NCBI GenBank assembly: GCA_904373265.1 | Contig: CAJFEE010000015.1 | Location: 1-64,000, forward strand | Direction of reading: 5' to 3' | DNA length: 64,000 nt | Source of the DNA: Candidatus Harrysmithiimonas galli | Lineage (GTDB): Bacteria > Bacillota > Bacilli > CAJFEE01 | Shown here: piece by piece, positions 26,995 through 36,189 of the stretch | How the letters are laid out: each line of letters starts with the position of its first letter | Position numbering within the stretch: the stretch's first letter is position 1 | The notes under the pieces: generated by a model | Seen by the model: only the letters and a program-made list of their open reading frames with translations | Told to the model about the DNA's origin: nothing | Databases searched by the model: none | Program-made: the position numbers and the translations under genes

Positions 26995-27192
26995 CTATTT
27001 TTTCGGAACAAATGTAATTTGTTCCAAAGCAATTTTAGTAATTTTTGAAAAATGGTATGCTTGTTCCATGCGGAAAATTTTTTCATATTGCTCATATTTG
27101 ATGTAGTTTTTTTCAGATAAACCGAGTTTTTCTGCCATTTGACAGCATGTCAGTTGACTTTTAATTCTGGCTTCTTTAATAGAATATTTCAT
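26995..27192 (-). CDS. Small XRE/Cro-like DNA-binding protein
   Basis: 65 residues with a helix-turn-helix: SIKEARIKSQLTCCQMAEKL followed by GLSEKNYIKYEQYEK. AGGGGGAT precedes the ATG. Divergent from the repressor gene at 27342 across a 149-base region holding two copies of the same palindrome, just as cro and cI genes face each other in temperate phages. No phage structural genes follow. Confidence 0.75.
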   Translation of the reverse strand: MKYSIKEARIKSQLTCCQMAEKLGLSEKNYIKYEQYEKIFRMEQAYHFSKITKIALEQITFVPKK

Positions 27193-27218
27193 AGTTATCC
27201 CCCTAGCTGTAGTTTATT

Positions 27219-27232
27219 ACAGAAATTCTGTA
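27219..27232. promoter_or_regulatory. Operator candidate 1 (ACAGAAATTCTGTA)
   Basis: Palindromic core CAGAAATTCTG, repeated at 27252-27262, between the divergent Cro-like and repressor genes. Centre-to-centre spacing is about 31-32 bases, or three helical turns, fitting co-operative binding of a CI-like dimer pair. Confidence 0.65.
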
Positions 27233-27250
27233 TATTCAACAATTCTTTTT

Positions 27251-27264
27251 GCAGAAATTCTGTA
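27251..27264. promoter_or_regulatory. Operator candidate 2 (GCAGAAATTCTGTA)
   Basis: Second exact copy of the core CAGAAATTCTG, nearer the repressor gene. A weaker half site, TTTTTCTGTACAAAA, lies at about 27284-27298. Confidence 0.65.
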
Positions 27265-27341
27265 ATTTTGTTTGATGTTTCAATTTTTCTGTACAAAATT
27301 TTTGAAAAAGGGTATTCTTTTGATTGAGGAGGGTGTTCCAT

Positions 27342-27974
27342 ATGAATGTAGGAGAGAAAATCAAATTTCTGAGAAAGAAGCATCATATGACTCAAGCTGA
27401 TCTTGCCAAATTATTGAATGTTGCAACCACAAGTGTTTCGGCATGGGAAGGAAATAAAAATCGCCCACTGATGGATAAACTAACAGCAATTGCAGAAATA
27501 TTTGATGTGCCAATTGGTGTATTTTTTACTCCAGATTTGCCTTCGCTCCAAAATTATAGAACAGATATTGAAAATATAAATGAAGAATCTTTGGTTAAAA
27601 TTCCTGTTATACAAGCCCCTTCTCATGTTTACCCGATGCATATTGAAGAAAGATTCACGGATTATGAATATGAGTGTAAAGAGAAAATACCAAACGGGAA
27701 TTTATTTTATCTTTATGTTTCAGATGATTGTATGGAACCGAGAATTCCAAAGGGAAGTCGTGTGTTAATTTTGCAGCAAAATGATTTGGAAGATCATACC
27801 ATTGTAGCTGTCCGGATGGTAGAAAATGGGCGGATTACATTGAAACGTGTTCGTGTACAGCCGGAATATACTATTTTGGCTGCGGACAATTTACAATATG
27901 CGCCAATGCTCTATAAAGAAGGTTGCGATTTGGAAGTAATCGGAAAAGTCATTCGTATTGTAATTGATTTATAG
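27342..27974 (+). CDS. XRE repressor with S24/LexA-like C-terminal domain (CI-like)
   Basis: 210 residues from ATG 27342 (GAGGAGGG nine bases upstream; a longer in-frame start at 27324 lacks a site). HTH at about 5-60: KIKFLRKKHHMTQADLAKLL then NVATTSVSAWEGNKNRP. The C-terminal domain has the S24 layout, with the nucleophile region reading VSDDCMEPRIPKGSRVLILQ and the lysine region GRITLKRVRV. In S24 peptidases the first motif is usually (G/D)DSMEP with Ser; here the residue is Cys, so self-cleavage may be lost or altered. It probably represses the two small XRE genes and itself through the paired palindromes. Likely phage- or ICE-derived. Confidence 0.88.
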   Translation: MNVGEKIKFLRKKHHMTQADLAKLLNVATTSVSAWEGNKNRPLMDKLTAIAEIFDVPIGVFFTPDLPSLQNYRTDIENINEESLVKIPVIQAPSHVYPMHIEERFTDYEYECKEKIPNGNLFYLYVSDDCMEPRIPKGSRVLILQQNDLEDHTIVAVRMVENGRITLKRVRVQPEYTILAADNLQYAPMLYKEGCDLEVIGKVIRIVIDL

Positions 27975-28001
27975 GTATAGATGAGAAAATGATAGCCCAA
28001 T

Positions 28002-28056
28002 AAAAAAGCTCCGCTTGTCTGAATGATATATACATTTAGATTGGCGGAGTTTTTTG
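28002..28056 (+). terminator. Terminator after the S24 repressor
   Basis: CTCCGC pairs with GCGGAG, flanked by AAAA before and TTTTTT after, with a long loop (possibly a side stem). It sits between convergent genes and could serve both. Confidence 0.6.
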
Positions 28057-28120
28057 ATTTGAGTTGAGATAAGTTTTAAATAAGTAGAGATGTTTTATTG
28101 TATACGTCATAATGTGGAGA

Positions 28121-29692
28121 CTAAATATTCATCGTCTTTTCGATTTTTAATGCCAACATGAGGTTTACAATATTTGTATAATTATTCAGATCCATCTGCA
28201 AAATGGCTTCGATTTTTTTTAGTCTTTGCCTAAGTGTATTTGGATGGATGAATAAGTTTTGTGCGCTTTCTATCACATCTCCATTATGATTACAATAGCT
28301 GTATAAGGTGTCAATCAAATCTGTTTCATTTTTTTGATCATGTACAATTAATTCTTGTAAATATTGCATTGAAAAATCTGAGAGTAAATCGTCATGAATA
28401 TAGGAAAGTAAGCGAACATATCCAATTTCATCATAATGAATAAATCCTTTTGTCATGGGAACATAATCATACATTTGTAAGGAAATTTTTGCTTCTTGAA
28501 AGCTCTGATGAATTTCTAGATTGGACGGATGCACTCTTCCGATGCCAATGGTCGTTTGTAAACCAGGAAAGATTTTCTGGATTTTTTTTTGAATTCGGTC
28601 CATCCAATCGTTTAATAGTTTTTTTCGCTCTGCTTGCTCCATGTTGGTTGTGGGAAAGACAATACCAACAATTCGATGACTCAAATGGGTTGTATAAATT
28701 TTAAATGGAATATGGTCTGCTTGGAATAACTTTTGCAGACGAATGATTACATCTTTTGTAATGGGAATAGAGTCGCCTAAATTAATGGCAAATACTTGTG
28801 GATTGGGTAAAAAATCCATATCCCATAGTTTTGCCATTTCAATCATTTCTTGTTCTGAGTCAATATTGTTGTTTAAAATATCATATAAAAATTGGTCTTT
28901 ATATTTTAAATGAATACTTTTTGTGATCACGGTTTGTTTCACCCATGTGACGATTGTCGGAACAATTGCATCCAGCAATGAAATTTCAAAGACAGATAAG
29001 GAAGTGCTCTTTTTTTCAAATAAGAAATAACCGATTATTTTTTTATTTGGGCTTAGCATTTGAAATAAATAAAAGTTTTTCTCTTGATTGGTTACAAGAG
29101 AAAAACCTTCAGGTAAGGTTTCATCATGGTTTCGAATGACTTTCAAAACTTGGAAATCCTTTTGACTGTACAGTGTTGGATAAATGATTTGTAAAATCTT
29201 TTGGGTATTAAAAAAGAGAACTTCTGTTTCCATAAATAAATTCAGTCTTTTTAATACCTCTTTTATGTCTTTACGGTTCAATAAATCCAACCAGTAGTTA
29301 GTCATTTGTTTGGTGGCAAAGTGAAATAAGTTTTGCTTTTTTAAAAGGAGCAATTCATCAATTCGTTGTTTTAATCTTTCTCCATCCGGATTTCTTAAGA
29401 AGAAAAATGGTTTTTTTTGCTTTTTTGCATGTGTCTCAAGGATAGAAGGCAAATAAACAGTATCTAATCCATAAAATATAATGCCAACAATTTGTGGATT
29501 GGATAAAGCGATTTCTAATACACAGAGATGATTTTCATTGCTTTTGACCAATAGCAGTGTATTTGGCAAGCTTTCCTCCGCATGAAATGAAATATTGTGA
29601 AAGCATCGCTCAGCAGCTTCCCAACCGGCAATGATTTTACCATAATAAAATGGATGGCACAAAACGAGCTCTTTAAATGAAAGGCTTGTCAT
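28121..29692 (-). CDS. PucR/CdaR-type transcriptional regulator
   Basis: 523 residues. The N-terminal half resembles a PucR-like purine-catabolism domain (LVLCHPFYYGKIIAGWEAAE then PNTLLLVKSNEN and IVGIIFYGLD). The C-terminal 60 residues form the PucR/CdaR helix-turn-helix: LIDTLYSYCNHNGDVIESAQ then NLFIHPNTLRQRLKKIEAIL. A GGDEF-like middle domain (about 290-400) is usual here. ATG codons at 29695 and 29692 follow AAAGAGGAG, so I start here rather than at 29743. The start lies inside the end of the ferredoxin gene, so the two are coupled. It probably regulates the divergent oxidoreductase genes; the ligand is unknown. Confidence 0.85.
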   Translation of the reverse strand: MTSLSFKELVLCHPFYYGKIIAGWEAAERCFHNISFHAEESLPNTLLLVKSNENHLCVLEIALSNPQIVGIIFYGLDTVYLPSILETHAKKQKKPFFFLRNPDGERLKQRIDELLLLKKQNLFHFATKQMTNYWLDLLNRKDIKEVLKRLNLFMETEVLFFNTQKILQIIYPTLYSQKDFQVLKVIRNHDETLPEGFSLVTNQEKNFYLFQMLSPNKKIIGYFLFEKKSTSLSVFEISLLDAIVPTIVTWVKQTVITKSIHLKYKDQFLYDILNNNIDSEQEMIEMAKLWDMDFLPNPQVFAINLGDSIPITKDVIIRLQKLFQADHIPFKIYTTHLSHRIVGIVFPTTNMEQAERKKLLNDWMDRIQKKIQKIFPGLQTTIGIGRVHPSNLEIHQSFQEAKISLQMYDYVPMTKGFIHYDEIGYVRLLSYIHDDLLSDFSMQYLQELIVHDQKNETDLIDTLYSYCNHNGDVIESAQNLFIHPNTLRQRLKKIEAILQMDLNNYTNIVNLMLALKIEKTMNI

Positions 29693-30251
29693 CATTATCT
29701 CCTCTTTCTTGAAAATACCTTTGTTTTGGACTGCGTATGACACGGTATCTGGTTGAAGGATTGGTTATTTGCTTCATAGTATATTCTTCCAGTTGTGCTT
29801 GATAGTCACTCCATTGCACATCATGAATATCATGGATTGAAATGGCTTCGGCAATACAAGATTCAACACAAATTGGTTGTTGGTTTTGTTTTAGTCTTGT
29901 ATAGCACATATCACATTTGTCCGCTTTGTTGGTCTTGGGATGGATATGAATGGAATCAAATGGACAAGCCGCGGCACATTTTTGACATCCAGTACAATTT
30001 TGGTTATTCAAAATTACAATCCCGTTTCGTAGTTTTCGAATACAATGATTGGGGCATACAGTCATGCATGCTGGTGTTTCACAATGATTACAGGATGTAG
30101 AGAAATACAAGGCATCCTGTGTTTTTTTCTGAATGCTAATCATTTTTCTACGATGGTTTTGTTCTTTAGGATGTTCACTAATACAAGCATACATACATGA
30201 ACGACAAGAAATGCACTTACTAATATCAACAAAAAAACCAAGTTGTTTCAT
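29673..30251 (-). CDS. Four-cluster ferredoxin-type electron-transfer subunit (DmsB/HycB-like)
   Basis: 192 residues with four cysteine groups: CISCRSCMYAC (Cys13, 16, 19, 23), CNHCETPACMTVCP, CTGCQKCAAACPF and CDMCYTRLKQNQQPICVESC. Each would hold one [4Fe-4S] cluster, as in the electron-transfer subunits of DMSO-reductase-family enzymes. It should carry electrons to or from the molybdopterin subunit encoded divergently, 96 bases away. No membrane anchor subunit (DmsC/NrfD) is present, so the complex may be cytoplasmic. No signal peptide. Confidence 0.92.
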   Translation of the reverse strand: MKQLGFFVDISKCISCRSCMYACISEHPKEQNHRRKMISIQKKTQDALYFSTSCNHCETPACMTVCPNHCIRKLRNGIVILNNQNCTGCQKCAAACPFDSIHIHPKTNKADKCDMCYTRLKQNQQPICVESCIAEAISIHDIHDVQWSDYQAQLEEYTMKQITNPSTRYRVIRSPKQRYFQERGDNDDKPFI

Positions 30252-30266
30252 CTGTATTTCACCCCA

Positions 30267-30286
30267 TTCTTATCATACAATAAGAA
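30267..30286. promoter_or_regulatory. Inverted repeat in the divergent oxidoreductase promoter region
   Basis: TTCTTAT and ATAAGAA, 7-bp arms with a 6-base spacer, in the 96-base region between the ferredoxin and molybdopterin genes. A candidate site for the PucR-type or HTH-PBP regulator. The inverted repeat before modA has the same 7-6-7 geometry but a different sequence. Confidence 0.4.
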
Positions 30287-30347
30287 AGAAGAAATTGCAG
30301 GTAGGAAAATATCAATTGTATGACTCTTTATAAGGAGGAGATGAAAG

Positions 30348-32402
30348 ATGCCTGTTAAGCAAAAGAAAACGAGACATGTTTGTCCTCGCAACTGCTATAG
30401 TACATGTGCGATGATTGGTTTTTCTGTAAATGGTCGTTTGGTCAAAATTTCTGGTGATAAAGCGCATGAATATACAAAGGGCAAGTTATGTCCGAAAGGA
30501 TACAATTATTTATCGTATGTATATCACCCAGAACGCCTGAAATTTCCGATGCGCCAAACAAAACGTGGCAGTGGGGAGTGGATAAGGATCAGTTGGAATG
30601 AAGCAATCGATTTAATCTGTAAGAAAATATTGGAACTTTATGACCGATATTATACCAATTTATCAGTTGCGTTAAATAAATACTCAGGCAATTTTGGTAT
30701 TATGCACAATAGCGTTGAAGGTTTTTTTAATAGTTTGGGGCAAACAAGCCGTGCGGTTGGTTCGCCTTGTTGGTCATCTGGATTGGATGCGTTTATTTAT
30801 GATTATGGTGACTATCGAAATTCCGATCCAGAACAGTTGATGAATGCAGATGTTATTGTTTTATGGGGCGCCAACCCAGTTTGGACTTCAATTCACTCCA
30901 TTCAGTATTTATACGCAGCCAGAGAACGAGGTGCCGTTTTGGTTGTGATTGATCCTGTTTATACGGCAACAGCAAAAAAATCGGATATTTATGTGCAGAT
31001 GGCACCAGGAGCAGACGGAGCATTCGCACTGTTATTGGCAAAACATTTATTGGAGAATAATCAGTTGGATATGGAATTTATTGCCCAACATACAAAAGGT
31101 TTTGAAGCATTTCGGGATTATTTAAATACATTGGATATCAACGATTTGCTAAAGGAATGCAAGCAGAGTTATGAGGTGATCGAGCGGATAGCTCAGCTTT
31201 TTGATTTGAAAAATCGAGTTTTGTCTTGGGTTGGCTTCGGTTTTCAAAGAAATTTAAACGGTGGGCAAAATTTGCGCGCCATCGATGCTTTAATGGCATT
31301 GACAGGAAATATTGGTAAGGAAGGTACGGGTGTACAGTATGCCCAGCAATGTAGCTGGAGATTTTCCAATCAAATTCTACAAACTTTCCAGTCAGGTTAT
31401 CATGAAGCCAATGCCATTCGTCCAATTCATATGAATGATTTTGCTCGTGATTTATTTTATGTAAAGGATCCACCCATTAAATTATTGTGGATTTCTTGTC
31501 GTAATTTGTTGGAACAAAGTCCAGATCAAAGGCAGTTGCGTAAAGCGCTGGAGGAGTTGGAGATGATTGTAACGGTAGACCAATTTATGACACCAACAGC
31601 GCAATTATCGGATATCGTGCTTCCTACAACCACGAATTTTGAGGAATGGGATATTGTGCCAAGCTACTGGCATCATTGGATCAGCATAAATGAGCCAGCG
31701 ATTTCTCCTTATTATGAAAGCAAAAGTGATCTGGAGATTTCTTGTTTATTGGCTAAGCGGTTAAATGCACTTCGTCCAGGATTTTCCAATTTTCCATATG
31801 AAAAAACCATTGAGCAGTTTATTGAGGAGGAATTTACGGAAGAAATTTATCAATTGTTGGGGATTCATCATTGGAAGGAACTTTTACAAGGACCACGCCG
31901 CATGCGTTTTCCTAAAGTAGCATGGTCTGATTATCAATTTTCTACGCCTTCTGGAAAATTTGAATTTTATTCTGAAATCGCCATACAAAATCAAAAGCCA
32001 CCAATTGCCATGTGTATGTTGCAAAAAAGAAACAAAAAATCTCATGAATTTTTGTTTCTGGTCAATCACGGTCAATTCAATTTGAATTCACAGTTTTTAA
32101 ATATTGACGTGTTGCAGAATGAAAATAAAGAGCAGTTTGTTTTGATTCATTCATACTATGCACAAAAATATGGAATTAAGCAGTATGATCAAATTCGTGT
32201 GTTTAATCATTATGGAGAGATTATTGTAAAATGTTTATTAACGGAAAATATTTATCCGGAAATTTTGCTTTTTCATGGAAATCATGCAATTGCAAATTCA
32301 ATGATTCCATTTATTCCGACAGATATGGGTGAGGTTTCCTCTGGTTATTCTGGTATGGCATTTAATAGCAATTATGTGCAAATTGAGTTGGTTCGGATAT
32401 AA
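30348..32402 (+). CDS. Molybdopterin oxidoreductase catalytic subunit (DMSO reductase family)
   Basis: 684 residues with no twin-arginine signal, so cytoplasmic. The N-terminal [4Fe-4S] site is Cys12, Cys16, Cys20 and Cys48 (VCPRNCYSTC ... KGKLCPKGYNY). The molybdopterin domains follow: VIVLWGANPVWTS, VVIDPVYTATAKKSDIYVQM and ALTGNIGKEGTGVQYA; the C-terminal dinucleotide-binding domain has LVNHGQFNLNSQF. The likely metal ligand is Cys141 in VGSPCWSSG. The substrate cannot be told; relatives reduce sulfoxides, polysulfide, thiosulfate or oxidise formate. The electron-transfer subunit is divergent; a regulator follows. AAGGAGGAG precedes the ATG. Confidence 0.9.
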   Translation: MPVKQKKTRHVCPRNCYSTCAMIGFSVNGRLVKISGDKAHEYTKGKLCPKGYNYLSYVYHPERLKFPMRQTKRGSGEWIRISWNEAIDLICKKILELYDRYYTNLSVALNKYSGNFGIMHNSVEGFFNSLGQTSRAVGSPCWSSGLDAFIYDYGDYRNSDPEQLMNADVIVLWGANPVWTSIHSIQYLYAARERGAVLVVIDPVYTATAKKSDIYVQMAPGADGAFALLLAKHLLENNQLDMEFIAQHTKGFEAFRDYLNTLDINDLLKECKQSYEVIERIAQLFDLKNRVLSWVGFGFQRNLNGGQNLRAIDALMALTGNIGKEGTGVQYAQQCSWRFSNQILQTFQSGYHEANAIRPIHMNDFARDLFYVKDPPIKLLWISCRNLLEQSPDQRQLRKALEELEMIVTVDQFMTPTAQLSDIVLPTTTNFEEWDIVPSYWHHWISINEPAISPYYESKSDLEISCLLAKRLNALRPGFSNFPYEKTIEQFIEEEFTEEIYQLLGIHHWKELLQGPRRMRFPKVAWSDYQFSTPSGKFEFYSEIAIQNQKPPIAMCMLQKRNKKSHEFLFLVNHGQFNLNSQFLNIDVLQNENKEQFVLIHSYYAQKYGIKQYDQIRVFNHYGEIIVKCLLTENIYPEILLFHGNHAIANSMIPFIPTDMGEVSSGYSGMAFNSNYVQIELVRI

Positions 32403-32522
32403 TTTTCTTTATTATTTACAGATTGTTGGTTGAATGTGTTATGTTATAGTTGGGAGAAATCGGCACAGTTTTTGGTTTTCAAAAAATAAAGATGGAAAAA
32501 ATAAAAAGAAAGAAGGGTGAAA

Positions 32523-33464
32523 ATGGGAGAAAAATCATTAACGACAGAAGAGATTGCCAAACGTTTGAAGGTTTCTAAGTTGACTGTCTATGATTTGATT
32601 AAAAAAGAGAAAATTCCTTCTTACCGTGTTGGGCGGCAGGTGCGTGTGGATGAGGAAGATCTTCTTGCATATATTCAGAAATCAAAACATAGAGGTATAC
32701 TAGAAAGTAAAACCGTGATGTCTCCATTAACATCTGAAACATCGGTATTTTCTAACGATGCTTTGGTTATTAGTGGACAAGATATTTCTTTAGATATTTT
32801 TGCACGTTATTTATTGGAGCAAAAACCGGGACGGCCTGTTTTACGCGCACATATTGGCAGTTTATCAAGCTTAATGGATTTGTACCGAGAAATGGATGGC
32901 ATTGCAAGCTTGCATTTGTATGATGGGGATACAGGGGTTTACAATATACCCTATGTGAAAAAAATTCTTGTCGGACTTCCTTGTATTGTTTTTCGTTTTC
33001 TAATTCGAGAGGTGGGATTTTATGTCAAAAAAGGGAATCCCAAGCATATTTTATCTTGGCAAGATTTAAAACGATCTGATATTCGCTTTGTGAATCGAGA
33101 GCGTGGAGCGGGTATTCGTGTTTTAGTCGATGAGAAGCTCCGTATATATGGAATTTCACCTTCTGAAATTAATGGATATCAGACGCTCGCACAAAACCAT
33201 ACAGGTATTGCGGCTATGGTTGCTTTTGGTGAAGCAGATGTCGGCGTTGGTATAAAAAGTGTGGCACTATTAACTGATTTGGATTTTATTTCTTTGCAAA
33301 AGGAGCATTATGATTTGGTCTTATTAAAAAAAACCAATCATATAGATTTCATTGAGAAAATCCAAGCAGTTCTTCAAAATAAAAAATTTCAAGAAGAGTT
33401 GGCATTGATTGGGAATTATGATTTAACTGATATAGGTAAAATTATTTATGAAACAAATATGTAA
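32523..33464 (+). CDS. Excisionase-type HTH protein with PBP-like sensor domain
   Basis: 313 residues. The N-terminus is an excisionase/MerR-like DNA-binding domain (TTEEIAKRLKVSKLTVYDLI then KKEKIPSYRVGRQVRVDEED). The remaining 240 residues resemble the periplasmic-binding-like (PBP) domain found in proteins of molybdenum/tungsten metabolism: YDGDTGVYNIPYVKKIL, RFVNRERGAGIRVLVDEKL and TGIAAMVAFGEADVGVGIKS. No signal peptide, so the domain senses an intracellular ligand, plausibly oxyanion or pterin, and controls the oxidoreductase just upstream. ATG at 32523 with AAGGGTG before it; a GTG at 32517 is the alternative. Confidence 0.82.
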   Translation: MGEKSLTTEEIAKRLKVSKLTVYDLIKKEKIPSYRVGRQVRVDEEDLLAYIQKSKHRGILESKTVMSPLTSETSVFSNDALVISGQDISLDIFARYLLEQKPGRPVLRAHIGSLSSLMDLYREMDGIASLHLYDGDTGVYNIPYVKKILVGLPCIVFRFLIREVGFYVKKGNPKHILSWQDLKRSDIRFVNRERGAGIRVLVDEKLRIYGISPSEINGYQTLAQNHTGIAAMVAFGEADVGVGIKSVALLTDLDFISLQKEHYDLVLLKKTNHIDFIEKIQAVLQNKKFQEELALIGNYDLTDIGKIIYETNM

Positions 33465-33486
33465 AGAAAGTAGACAGGCTATTTTC

Positions 33487-33539
33487 AGACTGGAAACAAG
33501 TGCCAAAGGAAATTTGGGAGGTTTTCCAGTCTTTTTTTG
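33487..33539 (+). terminator. Terminator after the HTH-PBP gene
   Basis: AGACTGGAAA (33487-33496) pairs with TTTTCCAGTCT (33522-33532), followed by TTTTTTT. Confidence 0.8.
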
Positions 33540-34127
33540 AGGTTGAAACAGATTGAAAATATTCGATCTGATGAGATAAACGATTTTAAGGTAAAAAATT
33601 TATTAAGCAAAAATTGAATGGATATAAGCTTGAAATAAGAAATTTACATAATTATTTGGCATTTTATGTAGACAAAATGCTTCTGTTTCATTTTATTTTT
33701 TATGATAAATAATTTTTTGTTAATAAAAAATAACTCATAGAATCAAAAGACAATACTATAAAAATATGATGCTATATTCTTCATATCAATATAACCAGTT
33801 TTTCTCTTGACTTATTTTGTAGAAAAAGGATGTTAAAATCGGTTTATAAATCTTATATAAACCATAATTGATATAATATTTTAGTAGAAAATCGGATTTT
33901 TTGTATTATTTTGATGTTAAATCTTAAGAATTGTAATCATATAGAAATTATTATGTAACGAATATGTAATTTTTTTATAAATCCGATGTCAATTTTTTTT
34001 CTTTCATAAAAATCCATTTATTTTATGATATAGTTTCAGAGTCAGTAAAAAAATGTAAATTCTATACTTTATTTGTCGGACATGCCGATAAGATGTATCA
34101 GATTTGCAAATTACAGGAGGACGAGGC
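33540..34127. other. AT-rich upstream region of the M23 hydrolase gene
   Basis: About 590 bases without a gene. I looked for a c-di-AMP (ydaO) riboswitch, which often precedes wall hydrolases, and did not find its conserved parts. The last 40 bases hold a small inverted repeat TGTCGGACATGCCGATA (34074-34090) before the ribosome site. Confidence 0.5.
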
Positions 34128-35528
34128 ATGGGAACAAGCCCTAACTTATGGTTCGAAATGAAACAAAAAGGAAAGCATATCGTTCAATTCATCAATTATC
34201 AAGTGAAACAGAAAAAAATGGCTACAGGTTTTGCCTTATTTTCTGCAGCAATATGTGTCGGAGTTTCTCCGGAGTATACTTCTGCAGAAGAATTGGCTCA
34301 AGTACATCATATTTATTTTGATCAAAATTATGTAACAACTGTGCATTCATTGGAACTATATGATCAAATTATTCAACAGGAAATTGATGCAGCCAAGAGA
34401 CTGAATCCAGATTATGAGTTTACGTTGGCCAATCAAGTGAAAATTGTAGAGGAAACAACACTGTTTTCAAATTTAAATGAGGAAGCTGCTACAGAAGCCA
34501 TCAAAGAAGCGGCAAATATTGAAGCGGTAACACGTCAAATTGTTGTAAATGATAAGGTGATTGCCAATTTAAAAACGGATGCAGATTTACAAGCTGCAAT
34601 TAAAGCATTTACGGCAAAATTTATCGAAGATGAAAATGATAATCTTTCATTTGAAGGAAATGTAATTTTCCGAGATGGTACTGCAGCGGTTGAAGAAATT
34701 GTAACAGCATCGGAAGCAGTCAATGCGATGAGAGAACCGATCGAAAAAGTTCAATACTATACTGTAAAAGAGGGAGATATTTTTGGAATTATTGCCAATT
34801 CTAACGGTTTAACGATTAAAGAATTAAGTGAGTTAAACGGTGATGTGGATCCAGAAGCAATTTTAAGCATTGGGCAAAAATTAAAAATTACAAAAGAAAC
34901 GCCTTCTGTTACAGTTGTTGTTAGAAGAACAATTAAAGAATCAGAGTCGATTCCTTATGAGGTTGAGTATAGGGAAAACGATAAGATGGATAAAGGTGAA
35001 ACAAAGGTTGTTCAAGAGGGTTCCAACGGTGCACGTTTTGTAACTTATGATCTAGTTTTAAAAAATGGCGAGATTACTTGGAAAAAAGAAGTTTCTGAAC
35101 AAGTTACAAAAGAACCAGTAAAAAAGATTGTAGAAAAAGGAACGAAAGTAAATCCAAGTCGTGGAACTGGACAGTTGATTTGGCCTGCTGGAGGTTATGT
35201 ATCCAGTGAATATGGCTACAGATGGGGTAAGTTACATAAAGGAATTGATCTTGCAGGAAGTGGAATGGTTCGCGCTGCTGACCATGGTGTCGTTAGCTAT
35301 GCAGGAGATGCAGGAGATGGTTATGGCAATAAAATTATAATTGACCATAATAACGGATTAAGAACATTATATGCGCATTTGGCAAGTATCGATGTTTCTG
35401 TCGGACAAATTGTTGGACAAGGTCAGCATATTGGTGTGAAAGGAAGTACTGGATATTCAACTGGTATTCATCTTCATTTTGAAGTACATGTAAATGGGGC
35501 TGCTGTCAATCCGAGAAGCTATTTATAA
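34128..35528 (+). CDS. Secreted LysM-G5-M23 peptidoglycan hydrolase
   Basis: 466 residues from ATG 34128 behind CAGGAGG; a TTG at 34104 is in frame but without a site. A basic N-terminus and hydrophobic segment (about 35-55, GFALFSAAICVGV) form a signal or anchor. LysM at about 210-256 (YYTVKEGDIFGIIANSNGLT then LSIGQKLKI) binds glycan; a G5 domain follows (about 262-335, SIPYEVEYRENDKMDKGET); the M23 domain (about 348-466) keeps zinc ligands in GKLHKGIDLAG and GIHLHFEVHVNG. It should cleave peptide cross-bridges of peptidoglycan. Stands alone with a long promoter region. A strong terminator lies 320 bases downstream. Confidence 0.93.
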   Translation: MGTSPNLWFEMKQKGKHIVQFINYQVKQKKMATGFALFSAAICVGVSPEYTSAEELAQVHHIYFDQNYVTTVHSLELYDQIIQQEIDAAKRLNPDYEFTLANQVKIVEETTLFSNLNEEAATEAIKEAANIEAVTRQIVVNDKVIANLKTDADLQAAIKAFTAKFIEDENDNLSFEGNVIFRDGTAAVEEIVTASEAVNAMREPIEKVQYYTVKEGDIFGIIANSNGLTIKELSELNGDVDPEAILSIGQKLKITKETPSVTVVVRRTIKESESIPYEVEYRENDKMDKGETKVVQEGSNGARFVTYDLVLKNGEITWKKEVSEQVTKEPVKKIVEKGTKVNPSRGTGQLIWPAGGYVSSEYGYRWGKLHKGIDLAGSGMVRAADHGVVSYAGDAGDGYGNKIIIDHNNGLRTLYAHLASIDVSVGQIVGQGQHIGVKGSTGYSTGIHLHFEVHVNGAAVNPRSYL

Positions 35529-35849
35529 TGGAAAATATAAATTCTTTGAGAAAACATTTCAGCAATTAGCTGATTTGGTTGGTTATATTTTTGTGGTAAG
35601 AAAAATGAATGATGATTGAGATTAACTCTTACTTATATAGAAAATGTTGATGATATTGATATAATGAATAAGAATTTTGGTATGTAAAAAGATAATGAAA
35701 TTGATTTTATCGTCGTTTGGAAACCGCAAGGGTTTGGCATGCAGTAATTTATACTTGATTAAAATTTCCAAAGTTAACAACATGTATGGATAAAAAATAG
35801 TAGGATTTTTCTCTTATATAAGATGACTTTTGCTTGGTGAAAGGGAGTA

Positions 35850-35907
35850 AAAACCGCCAGAAACTCACAAAATATAATGTTTATGTGGGTTTCTGGCGGT
35901 TTTTTGT
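35850..35907 (+). terminator. Strong terminator hairpin
   Basis: ACCGCCAGAAACTCACA pairs with TGTGGGTTTCTGGCGGT (one or two mismatches), AAAA before and TTTTTT after. It is 320 bases beyond the M23 gene with no gene between, suggesting either a long 3' leader or a small transcript ending here. Confidence 0.75.
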
Positions 35908-36189
35908 TTGTGAAGTAAGAGAAAAAGTGATCTGTGGTGTTTCGCATTCAGTAAATCTGGGTAAAGAGCTATTATGAGAATTTAATAGAGATATGTCCAT
36001 CAAAGCTCCATTTCTCCGTTTTTTTTTGTCTTTATTTTCGGCTTTTGTTTTAAGTGGATTCTTTATCCTTTGGCGTTAGGATAGTCTTGTTAACCAAGTA
36101 ATTCTTTTTTGTACTCAATCAGGGGGTGGTTTTACACAGTTTTAAAGTTTATGGAAAGTCTAAGTGATATATCAATATGTAGGCATATG

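Noticed and set aside
33600-34127. c-di-AMP (ydaO) riboswitch before the wall hydrolase
   Set aside because: This riboswitch often precedes such genes, but its conserved blocks could not be found in the leader.
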